DNA of 6,558 nt from an uncultured bacterium (GTDB lineage: Bacteria; Bacillota; Clostridia; Oscillospirales; Oscillospiraceae), in contig CASEKM010000261.1 in assembly GCA_949288405.1 (NCBI GenBank), positions 1-6,558 on the forward strand. The letters are read 5' to 3'. The notes under the pieces were generated by a model. It made no database searches and was not told where the DNA came from. It saw nothing but the letters and a program-made list of their open reading frames with translations. The translations under genes and the position numbers were made by a program. This document shows positions 1-5,290 of this stretch, in pieces (position 1 is the first letter of the stretch; the number at the start of each line of letters is the position of its first letter).

Positions 1-2
1 GG

Positions 3-542
3 GATCTGGCGGAGCTGGACCGGGCGGACCACATCATCCTCCCCGGGGTGGGGGCCTTCGGGGACGCCGCCCAAAAGCTGAGAGACACGGGGATGTTCCG
101 GGCGGTGCTGGACCAGGCGGCCAAGGGGAAGCCCATCCTGGGCATCTGCCTGGGGATGCAGCTGCTATTTGAAAAATCCTTTGAGTACGGGGAGCACGCC
201 GGCCTGGACCTCATTCAGGGGGAGGTGCGGGACATCCGCACAGTGATCCCCCAGAATCTGGCCGTCCCCCACATGGGGTGGAACGGCCTGCACTTTCCAA
301 AGGACATGCCGAGAAGCCCCCTCTTTGCCGGGCTGGCGGAGGGGGAGCATGTGTACTTCGTCCACTCCTTTGCGGGCTTTGACTGTAAAGCACATTGCAT
401 TGCCACCACGGAGTACGGCGCCGAGTTGACGGCGGCGGTCCAGAACGGCAATGTGTACGGTACCCAGTTCCACCCGGAGAAGAGTGGGGAGACGGGGCTG
501 AGGATTTTGAAGAATTTCTGCGGATTGGAGGGGAGAACATGA
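3..542 (+). CDS. hisH: Imidazole glycerol phosphate synthase, glutamine amidotransferase subunit HisH (5' end missing)
   Basis: HisH is the class I glutaminase subunit that hydrolyses glutamine and feeds ammonia to HisF, which makes imidazole glycerol phosphate and AICAR in the cytoplasm. The frame is open from base 3 and gives 179 residues; roughly the first 30 of the family's ~200-210 (the MIAIVDYG-type start) lie before the window. Visible motifs are PGVGAF (bases 42-56), the oxyanion and nucleophile segment GICLGMQLLF with the catalytic Cys codon at 147-149, and HPEKSG with catalytic His at 471-473 and Glu at 477-479. PHMGWN and YFVHSF are also typical HisH segments. The triad is complete, so the visible part looks functional. 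The stop overlaps the hisA start by four bases (ATGA, 539-542). Its partner HisF is disrupted downstream, so HisH may have no working synthase to serve if that lesion is real. Confidence 0.95.
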   Translation, partial: DLAELDRADHIILPGVGAFGDAAQKLRDTGMFRAVLDQAAKGKPILGICLGMQLLFEKSFEYGEHAGLDLIQGEVRDIRTVIPQNLAVPHMGWNGLHFPKDMPRSPLFAGLAEGEHVYFVHSFAGFDCKAHCIATTEYGAELTAAVQNGNVYGTQFHPEKSGETGLRILKNFCGLEGRT

Positions 543-1252
543 TCCTGCTTCCGGCCATTGACCTGTACGGCGGGAAGGTGGTCCGCCTGACAAAGGGGGA
601 CTACGCCCAGATGACCGTCTACCGGGACGACCCGGCTGCCCAGGCCGCCGACTTCCAGGCGGCGGGAGCCCAGTGGCTCCACACGGTGGACCTTGAGGGG
701 GCCAAGGACGGCACCACCCCCAACTTCCCGGTGATCCGGGAGATCTGCCGCAGGACCAGCTTAAAGGTGGAGGTGGGCGGGGGCATCCGCAGCCTGGACA
801 CCATTCAGAAGTATCTGGACGCGGGGGTTTCCAGAGTGATTTTGGGCACCGCCGCCGTCACCGACCCGGCCTTTCTGAAAAACGCCCTGGACCGCTTCGG
901 CGCCCAGGCGGCGGTGGGGGTGGACCTGAAGGACGGGGCCATCGCCATCCGGGGGTGGAAGGAGACCGCCCCGGAGCGGGCGGAGGACTTCTTTGCCCGC
1001 CTGTGCGGGATGGGGGTCAAGACCGTCATCTGCACCGACATCTCCAAGGACGGGATGCTGGGGGGGACCAATGTGGAGCTGTACCGGGACCTGTCCCGGA
1101 GGTTCCCCCTGGACTTCATCGCCTCGGGCGGCGTGACAAGTATTTCTGACTTACAAGCTTTGAAGGAGCTGGGCCTGTACGGAGCCATCCTGGGTAAGGC
1201 CCTGTACACTGGGGCGCTGGACCTGGGAGAAGCCCTGCGGGAGGTGGAGTGA
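539..1252 (+). CDS. hisA: Phosphoribosylformimino-AICAR-phosphate (ProFAR) isomerase HisA
   Basis: HisA is the cytoplasmic (beta-alpha)8-barrel that isomerises ProFAR to PRFAR, the substrate of HisHF. The product has 237 residues, close to the family's ~240. The open frame extends upstream to 395, but the start at 539 is chosen because it begins the conserved MILLPAIDL segment, overlaps the hisH stop by ATGA, and has GGAGGGGAG at 527-535. Asp8 in PAIDL is the expected general base and Asp129 in VGVDLKDG the expected general acid. Phosphate-binding loops are VGGGI (residues 79-83) and IASGGV (194-199), and CTDISKDG (165-172) is also typical. All key residues are present, so the enzyme looks intact. 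It ends one base before hisF. Codons around 1132-1167 are unusually AT-ending for this GC-rich gene. Confidence 0.96.
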   Translation: MILLPAIDLYGGKVVRLTKGDYAQMTVYRDDPAAQAADFQAAGAQWLHTVDLEGAKDGTTPNFPVIREICRRTSLKVEVGGGIRSLDTIQKYLDAGVSRVILGTAAVTDPAFLKNALDRFGAQAAVGVDLKDGAIAIRGWKETAPERAEDFFARLCGMGVKTVICTDISKDGMLGGTNVELYRDLSRRFPLDFIASGGVTSISDLQALKELGLYGAILGKALYTGALDLGEALREVE

Positions 1253-1253
1253 G

Positions 1254-1926
1254 ATGGTCACCAAGCGCATCATCCCCTGTCTGGACATCAAGGACGGCCG
1301 GGTGGTGAAGGGGGTCAACTTCCTCAACCTCCAGGACGTGTCCAACCCGGTGAAGCTGGCGGACTACTACTCCCGCTCCGGGGCGGACGAGCTGGTCTTC
1401 TACGACATCACCGCCTCCTTTGAGGGCAGAAATCGAGCGGGTGCTCGCCTGCGGGGCGGACAAGGTGTCCGTCAACTCCGGGGCCATCAAGAACCCGGAC
1501 CTCATCGGCCAGGCGGCCAAGCGGTACGGGGACCAGTGCGTGGTCCTGTCGGTGGACGCCAAGCGGGTGGACGGCAGCTACCACGTCTTCCTCAACGGCG
1601 GCCGGGTGGACACCGGCATGGACGCCCTGGAGTGGATCAAAGAGGGGGTGGACCGGGGCGCCGGCGAGGTGGTGGTCAACTCCATCGACACCGACGGGGT
1701 AAAGAAAGGGTTTGACCTGGAGATGCTCCGGGACGTGAGCGAGATCGTCCACGTGCCGGTGATCGCCTCCGGCGGGGCCGGGGGCGTGCAGGACTTTGTG
1801 GACTTGTTCCGGGAAATTCCCGACATGTCCGCCGGTCTGGCGGCCAGCATCTTCCACTTCGGCGAGGTGGCCATCCCCGATTTGAAACAGGTTCTGCGGG
1901 AGAAGGGAGTGTGCGTGCGGCTGTGA
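1254..1926 (+). pseudogene. hisF: Imidazole glycerol phosphate synthase cyclase subunit HisF, internal deletion with frameshift
   Basis: HisF is the cyclase half of the HisHF synthase. The frame from ATG 1254 (GGGAGG at 1239-1244) reads KRIIPCLDIKDGRVVKGVNF with catalytic Asp11, and continues to DITASFEGR near base 1430. It then loses homology. A second frame, shifted by one, takes over at about 1426 with IERVLACGADKVSVNSGAI. It includes the second catalytic Asp in VDAKRVDG and the second phosphate loop IASGGAGG, and runs to the family's C-terminal VRL and a stop at 1924-1926. The two parts give about 225 residues against the usual ~253. The missing ~28 residues hold strand beta-3 and its GGGI phosphate-binding loop, so no functional barrel is expected from this sequence. 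The bases GGGCAGAA at the join read sensibly in both frames, consistent with a deletion between short repeats. Family identity is certain; whether the lesion is biological or an assembly error cannot be told from here. Confidence 0.9.
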
Positions 1927-2267
1927 TAGAGCTGGAGACGCTGAAATTTGACGAGAAGGGGCTCATCCCCGCCATTGTCCAGGACGCGGACACCGGGAAG
2001 GTGCTCACCCTGGCCTATATGAACCGGGAGTCCCTGAATATTTCCCTGGAAAAGAAGCTCACCTGCTTCTGGTCCCGCTCCCGGCAGGAGCAGGAGCTGT
2101 GGCTGAAGGGGGAGACCAGCGGCAACTATCAGCACATTGTGGAGCTGCGGGCGGACTGTGACAGGGACGCCCTGCTGGTGAAGGTAAAGAAAGAAGGGCC
2201 GGCCTGCCACCTGGGCACCGACTCCTGCTTTGACGGCAATCTGATATTCGAGAGCGAGGAATTTTGA
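1923..2267 (+). CDS. hisI: Phosphoribosyl-AMP cyclohydrolase HisI
   Basis: HisI is the zinc-dependent cytoplasmic hydrolase that opens the adenine ring of phosphoribosyl-AMP, the third step of histidine synthesis. GTG 1923 is preferred as start: it overlaps the hisF stop as GTGA, lies 13 bases after AAGGGAG (1903-1909), and gives the usual short N-terminus before LKFDEKGLIPAIVQD. An in-frame GTG at 1911 sits directly against that Shine-Dalgarno and is less likely. The product has 114 residues. Family motifs are LAYMN (30-34), FWSRSR (49-54), LWLKGETSG (59-67), ADCDRDALLVKV (77-88) and the GPACH...SCF region. The predicted metal ligands Cys79, Cys95 and Cys102 and the acidic residues around Cys79 are present. 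One oddity is an apparent two-residue insertion in RQEQELW, encoded by a tandem CAGGAGCAGGAG. It is a stand-alone HisI; hisE follows after one base. Confidence 0.93.
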   Translation: MIELETLKFDEKGLIPAIVQDADTGKVLTLAYMNRESLNISLEKKLTCFWSRSRQEQELWLKGETSGNYQHIVELRADCDRDALLVKVKKEGPACHLGTDSCFDGNLIFESEEF

Positions 2268-2268
2268 G

Positions 2269-2601
2269 ATGGAACAGCAGTTCAGCTACCAGGGGCTGTA
2301 TGAGCTTCTGGAGGAGCGGAAGGAGAAGCGGCCCGAGGGCTCCTATACCACCTACCTCTTTGAGAAGGGCCTGGACAAGATCCTGAAAAAGGTGGGGGAG
2401 GAGTGCACCGAGGTGATCATCGCCGCCAAGGACCGGGACCACAAGGAGACGGTGTACGAGATCGCCGACCTGGCCTACCATGTGATGGTCCTCATGGTGG
2501 AGGCGGGCATCTCCCTGGACGAGGTGAGGGCGGAGCTGGCCAGCCGCCACGTCATCGACCACAAGGTGAAGCAGGAGAAGATGGCCTCCGATCAGATGTA
2601 A
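2269..2601 (+). CDS. hisE: Phosphoribosyl-ATP pyrophosphatase HisE
   Basis: HisE hydrolyses phosphoribosyl-ATP to phosphoribosyl-AMP and pyrophosphate, the second step of the pathway; it is an all-alpha, magnesium-dependent enzyme related to MazG. The 110-residue product matches the family's usual ~100-110. Motifs are SYTTYLFEKGLDKILKKVGEE (residues 25-45) continuing into CTEVIIAAK, then YEIADLAYHVMVLM (63-76). Glu44, Glu45, Glu48, Glu64 and Asp67 fall at the expected metal-binding positions of the helices. ATG 2269 follows the hisI stop by one base, with GAGGA at 2256-2260. In many bacteria HisI and HisE are fused; here they are separate but adjacent and surely co-translated. This is the last gene of the operon in the window: hairpins and an oppositely oriented small gene follow. 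Confidence 0.94.
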   Translation: MEQQFSYQGLYELLEERKEKRPEGSYTTYLFEKGLDKILKKVGEECTEVIIAAKDRDHKETVYEIADLAYHVMVLMVEAGISLDEVRAELASRHVIDHKVKQEKMASDQM

Positions 2602-2612
2602 AAGGCGGAAAA

Positions 2613-2644
2613 CAGGCGGCCGGCCCGACAGGACCGGCCGCCTG
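2613..2644 (-). terminator. Perfect 11-bp GC hairpin after hisE, terminator-like on the - strand
   Basis: Arms 2613-2623 (CAGGCGGCCGG) and 2634-2644 are exact inverse complements around a 10-base loop. On the + strand no T-run follows the hairpin. On the - strand it is followed by TTTT (complement of 2609-2612) and more T-rich sequence, so it fits an intrinsic terminator for leftward transcription from the small gene at 2747-2878. It may also slow or end the his transcript from the other side. The structure is certain; the role is inferred. Confidence 0.55.
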
Positions 2645-2652
2645 CAACGGAA

Positions 2653-2677
2653 TGACCGCCGGGAAGAGCGGCGGTCA
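2653..2677. other. Perfect 8-bp inverted repeat, second hairpin of the hisE 3' cluster
   Basis: TGACCGCC (2653-2660) and GGCGGTCA (2670-2677) are exact inverse complements around nine bases. No T-run lies on either side, so it is not a canonical terminator by itself. It stands between two larger hairpins and could add to transcript-end structure or exonuclease protection. Confidence 0.45.
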
Positions 2678-2687
2678 CCCCGCCCGG

Positions 2688-2727
2688 CAGAAAGGCAGAT
2701 ACGGCGCTGGCCGTGTCTGCCTTTCTG
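2688..2727. terminator. 18-bp hairpin with one wobble pair, likely terminator between convergent genes
   Basis: Arms 2688-2705 and 2710-2727 pair over 18 bases with a single mismatch (a possible G-U pair) and a four-base GCTG loop. The arms begin with CAGAAAGG and end with CCTTTCTG, the AAAGG/CCTTT design that also occurs in the two terminators at the right end of the window. It lies between the end of hisE and the end of the - strand gene at 2747, where convergent transcripts would meet. The following + strand sequence is only moderately T-rich, so its efficiency is uncertain and it may act in both directions. Confidence 0.6.
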
Positions 2728-2746
2728 CTTTCCTGGCCCCAGCCGC

Positions 2747-2878
2747 TCAGAAGCTCTGGCCGGGGTCGCGCGTGTTCTTGGGTTCCTTGCCGGTGGAGCT
2801 CTGGGGGGAAGGGGCGGTGCTCTGGTTCTGTGCCTCTGGGCCGGTGTAGCCGGGGCGCTTCATGCCTTTCTTGGCCAT
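2747..2878 (-). CDS. Small basic hydrophilic protein of unknown function (43 aa)
   Basis: The - strand reads from ATG (complement of 2876-2878) to TGA (complement of 2747-2749), giving 43 residues that begin MAKKGMKRPGYTGPE. The protein is hydrophilic, rich in Lys, Pro, Ser, Gln and Thr, has no Cys, no membrane segment and no recognised domain, and is probably largely disordered. The main evidence that it is real is the start region: a textbook AAGGAGG nine bases before the ATG, in a - strand leader otherwise free of a long ORF. A hairpin with a - strand T-run (2613-2644) and another at 2688-2727 lie just past its stop, as expected for a monocistronic gene. Its 5' leader region (2879-3041) faces the padR promoter; only a weak -10-like AATAAT (complement of 2992-2997) was seen there. 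I do not recognise the family. It is convergent with the his operon, so no functional link to histidine is implied. Confidence 0.68.
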   Translation of the reverse strand: MAKKGMKRPGYTGPEAQNQSTAPSPQSSTGKEPKNTRDPGQSF

Positions 2879-2887
2879 GGTGGATCT

Positions 2888-2894
2888 CCTCCTT
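2888..2894 (-). promoter_or_regulatory. Ribosome binding site of the 43-aa - strand gene
   Basis: The complement reads AAGGAGG, a near-perfect match to the 16S rRNA tail, nine bases before the ATG ending at 2878. It is the main reason for accepting this very short gene. Confidence 0.7.
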
Positions 2895-3041
2895 GTCGTC
2901 GGTGATGGTCTTTAGCTGTGTTGGGAGGGAGGCCCGCCGGGGCTGTGCCGCGGGGAGACCTCTTGCCTCTAGTATGGCGGGAGCGGGGCGGATTATTCCT
3001 GGGCCGTCCAGTTTTCTCGCCGCAGTTTTTTCGTTTCCCTC

Positions 3042-3070
3042 TTGACATTATCGAATATCGATGATAAAGT
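3042..3070 (+). promoter_or_regulatory. Strong sigma-70/SigA-type promoter of the padR-DUF2812 operon
   Basis: The -35 box is a perfect TTGACA (3042-3047). A 17-base spacer follows, then TAAAGT (3065-3070, four of six consensus bases) preceded by the extended -10 dinucleotide TG at 3062-3063. Transcription should start near 3077. An ATG at 3090 or earlier is therefore not usable as the padR start, including the one that would place the start at 3075. A palindrome occupies the spacer, as expected for a repressed promoter. Confidence 0.8.
3047..3065. promoter_or_regulatory. Operator-like palindrome O1 within the promoter spacer
   Basis: The core ATCGA-ATA-TCGAT (3050-3062) is a perfect inverted repeat, and pairing resumes at 3047-3048/3064-3065 after one mismatch. 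It fills the space between the -35 and -10 boxes, so bound protein would exclude RNA polymerase. PadR-family repressors typically bind such AT-rich palindromes in their own promoters; assignment to the adjacent PadR is inferred. Confidence 0.7.
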
Positions 3071-3080
3071 GTAGATGAGG

Positions 3081-3097
3081 ATAGCGATATTCGATAT
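3081..3097. promoter_or_regulatory. Operator-like palindrome O2 just downstream of the start site
   Basis: Bases 3083-3095 match the inverse complement of the O1 core at 12 of 13 positions, and the site is itself palindromic from 3081 to 3097 apart from one pair. The centres of O1 and O2 are about 33 bp apart, close to three helical turns, so two dimers could bind the same DNA face around the predicted start of transcription. Confidence 0.65.
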
Positions 3098-3122
3098 TGT
3101 TTCAGGAGAGGGGGCGATCCCG

Positions 3123-3464
3123 GTGGCCCGGGAGAAATTTCAGACTTTGACAGAGCAGATGTTCTATATCCTTCTGGCCCTCCAGGAGGAGCGGTGCGGC
3201 GCGGACGTGATGAACCTGGTGTCCCAGATCACCTGGGGGAGGGTAACGGTGGGGCCGGGCACTCTGTACAACCTGCTGGAGGACTTTCAGAGCGCCGGGA
3301 TGATCGTACAGACCAAGGTGGAGGGGCGCAGGCGCAGCTACCAGATCACCCAGAAGGGGCGCGACATGCTCTGGATGGAAAAGCGCCGCCTGGAGATCAT
3401 GCTGGCCGATTTTCAGCACATGACCGCGGGGCATCAGGAGACCGCCCGGGATTCGGCGGGGTGA
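3123..3464 (+). CDS. PadR-family winged-helix transcriptional repressor
   Basis: This is a 113-residue DNA-binding protein of the PadR family, short-C-terminus type. Residues 9-32 (LTEQMFYILLALQEE onward) form the first helices. VTVGPGTLYNLLEDFQSAGMI (41-61) is the recognition helix region with the family-typical GPGTLYNLL, and KVEGRRRSYQITQKG (65-79) is the wing. The remaining ~30 residues are a charged dimerisation helix. GTG 3123 is preferred as start because it follows AGGAGAGGGGG (3104-3114) at good spacing and begins MAREKFQTLTEQ, the usual N-terminus of such proteins. The frame is open upstream, but those codons lie at or before the predicted transcription start and across operator O2. 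The gene leads an operon with three DUF2812 genes, beginning 38 bases on. Two palindromes at its promoter suggest autorepression; the effector is unknown. Confidence 0.9.
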   Translation: MAREKFQTLTEQMFYILLALQEERCGADVMNLVSQITWGRVTVGPGTLYNLLEDFQSAGMIVQTKVEGRRRSYQITQKGRDMLWMEKRRLEIMLADFQHMTAGHQETARDSAG

Positions 3465-3502
3465 CGTCCGCCCCGCATGCCCGGGAGAGGAGGGGGACGG
3501 CA

Positions 3503-4311
3503 ATGAAGTACAAATATGAGTATAACTGCTATGCGCCCTATCAGTACGAGGACCTGCAGGACCATCTGGAGCAGATGGCGGTCCGCGGCTGGATCCTGGA
3601 GCGGATGGACTACCATTTTCTGGTCTATCGCCGGGGCGGGGCCCAGCTGACCCGCTATGCCCTGGCCTACCACCCGGAGGTGGGGGACATGGACCACCCC
3701 CGCGCCCCCCGCCTGGAGGACTACGCGTACCTGTGCGGCCAGGCCGGATGGGAGCTGGTGGGCGGCGCTATCAGCCGGACGCCGATTTAAAGGCCGTGGT
3801 TTGGATCATCTTTTTGGGGTTTTTCCTGCTCTACTGCACCCTGCTGGTGTTTCAGGGCGACCTTCCGCCCCTGTCCAGATGGACGGCCGCCGGCGCGGCG
3901 GTCCTGTTCCTCCTGCTGATGGCCTGTCAGGCCGTCAGCATGGTCTCCCTCCAGAACTGGCTCACCGATGTCAGGCGGGCCCGGGAGGAGGGCTCCCCCG
4001 GCCCCGGCGGACGCCGCTCCCGCCTCTCCCGAGGGCTCACAGGCCTGACCCTGTGCTGGGCGGCGGGGGAGGCGGTCCTGGGCCTGCTCTGGGTGCTGGA
4101 CTGCAGCTGGTTTTTGGCATTTGGAGTGCTCCTCTGGCTGCTGGCCATGGGCGGGTCTGCCTGGCTGGCGGGCAGACTGCACAGCTGGCTGCGGGAGCGG
4201 GAGTGCGCCGCCGCGCTGAAATGGGGCGTTTTCAACCTATTGGTGGTCCCGGCGGTGCTGCTTCTGGTGCTGTTCTTCCACCACTGGTTCTTTGGCCGCC
4301 TGTACCTCTGA
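3503..4311 (+). pseudogene. DUF2812 membrane protein, first of three tandem paralogues, broken by deletion and frameshift
   Basis: The ATG at 3503 has GAGGAGG at 3487-3493 and starts a 95-residue frame aligning closely with the third paralogue: MKYKYEYNCYAPYQYEDLQD, then RYALAYHPEVG (51-61) and AGWELVG (81-87). It then diverges and stops at 3788-3790. The next frame (shifted by one) resumes near 3766 and runs to TGA 4309-4311. It carries the C-terminal part of the same protein, with hydrophobic segments at about 3793-3852, 3886-3945, 4036-4098, 4105-4173 and 4225-4281. Compared with the paralogues, about 35 residues are missing at the join, including the FPQI-VY and VPLQT segments. An alternative is two real proteins, a soluble DUF2812 fragment and a membrane protein. 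However, the second frame has no Shine-Dalgarno and both halves match contiguous parts of the paralogues. Function of the family is unknown. Confidence 0.75.
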
Positions 4312-4342
4312 CAGGAGCGGCCCGAAGGAAAGGAGTGTTTCC

Positions 4343-5248
4343 ATGGGGTATCGGACAGAGCGCAGCCCATTTTCTCCCCTGAATGAGGAGCAGTTCATCC
4401 GGCACCTGGAGGAGATGGCCCTCCAGGGCTGGCGGCTGGAGGAGATCCGGGGGGAGCGTCTGTGCTACCGGCAGGCGCTTCCCAGGGCGGTCCGCTACGC
4501 CCTGGCCTTTCACCCGGAGGTGGGGAACCTGGACCCGCTGCCCACCCCGTCCATGGAGTTCTATCAGGACTACTGCCGCCAGGCCGGCTGGGAGCCGGTG
4601 GCGGTGTGGAGCGCCTTCCCCCAGATCGAGGTCTACGCCAGCCTGGCGCCCGACCCGGTTCCCCTTCAGACCGAGCCCAGGGTCCGGTGGAAGGTGTTGG
4701 GGGACTGGATCGAACAGCGGCTCATCCCAAAGGCCCAGATGTCCGCGGGCCTGGGGGGACTGGTCTTCCTGTTCAACGCGTTTCTCCTGGCAATCCTCTA
4801 CGATCCCCACGAGACAGACTGGGCCCTCCATATTCTGCTGCTGGCGGGGATGGGGATTTTCCTGTATCTGGTGGGCGCGTCTATTTTCGCGCTGATCCGC
4901 GCCTACCGGCTGCGGGACCAGGTGCGGCAGGCGGAGCGGGACGGGACGGACTGCCAGCTGGATCTGGTCCCGCCCTCCCGGTCCTGGAGCGTCGTGTTGT
5001 CCTATGTTGTCTTTTACGCCCTGCTGCTGTTCCTCATGTGGGTGGAGCTGACCAGGGGAGAAGGGGTCTGGGGCGCGGTCAAGGTGGTGCTCTACGTCGG
5101 CTGTGTAAGGCTGGTGTGGTGGCTGATGGACCTGGCGAAGGAGTATCTGCGCCGCTGGGGCGTGTCGCGGTATGTAAACTGGGTGCTCTACGGGGCGGTC
5201 CTGTATTTGGCGTTTCAGGCCTTCTCCCTGCTCCAGGATGTTTTTTGA
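4343..5248 (+). CDS. DUF2812 domain membrane protein, second tandem paralogue
   Basis: A 301-residue intact protein with AGGAG at 4331-4335, seven bases before the ATG. Residues ~12-120 form the DUF2812 domain: FIRHLEEMALQGWRLEEI (18-35), RYALAFHPEVG (51-61), YCRQAGWEPV (77-86), FPQIEVYAS (92-100) and VPLQT (106-110). There is no signal peptide. Five hydrophobic segments follow at about 135-153, 162-186, 214-234, 243-262 and 277-297. A charged stretch (187-212) lies between the second and third and is presumably cytoplasmic, like the N-terminal domain. Residues 1-15 differ from the other two copies, lacking the KYEY..YAP start. It lies 31 bases after paralogue 1 and 42 before paralogue 3, all in the PadR-led operon. 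DUF2812 proteins are often encoded beside PadR regulators in Firmicutes, but their molecular function is not known to me; an envelope or stress role is only a guess. Confidence 0.85.
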   Translation: MGYRTERSPFSPLNEEQFIRHLEEMALQGWRLEEIRGERLCYRQALPRAVRYALAFHPEVGNLDPLPTPSMEFYQDYCRQAGWEPVAVWSAFPQIEVYASLAPDPVPLQTEPRVRWKVLGDWIEQRLIPKAQMSAGLGGLVFLFNAFLLAILYDPHETDWALHILLLAGMGIFLYLVGASIFALIRAYRLRDQVRQAERDGTDCQLDLVPPSRSWSVVLSYVVFYALLLFLMWVELTRGEGVWGAVKVVLYVGCVRLVWWLMDLAKEYLRRWGVSRYVNWVLYGAVLYLAFQAFSLLQDVF

Positions 5249-5290
5249 TGCAAACGGGGTCTGGCGGCCATGGGAAAGGAGAGGACCTGG

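Noticed and set aside
1420..1926. Independent gene starting at TTG 1420 for the C-terminal part of HisF
   Set aside because: No suitable Shine-Dalgarno, and the two halves together match one HisF with an internal gap; an internal start would not give a working barrel.
2713..3045. 110-codon + strand frame across the sORF and padR promoter region
   Set aside because: Ser/Gly/Arg-biased, overlaps the well-supported - strand gene and runs into the -35 box of the padR promoter.
3075..3122. Longer padR beginning at 3075
   Set aside because: This start lies at or before the predicted transcription start (~3077) and the extra codons cross operator O2; the GTG at 3123 has a good Shine-Dalgarno and a family-typical N-terminus.
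3786..3792. TTTAAAG, a classical -1 slippery heptamer, near the end of the first frame of DUF2812 paralogue 1
   Set aside because: Its phase is wrong: TTA AAG are codons of the downstream frame, while the upstream frame reads ATT TAA there. About 35 residues are also missing, which a ribosomal shift cannot explain.
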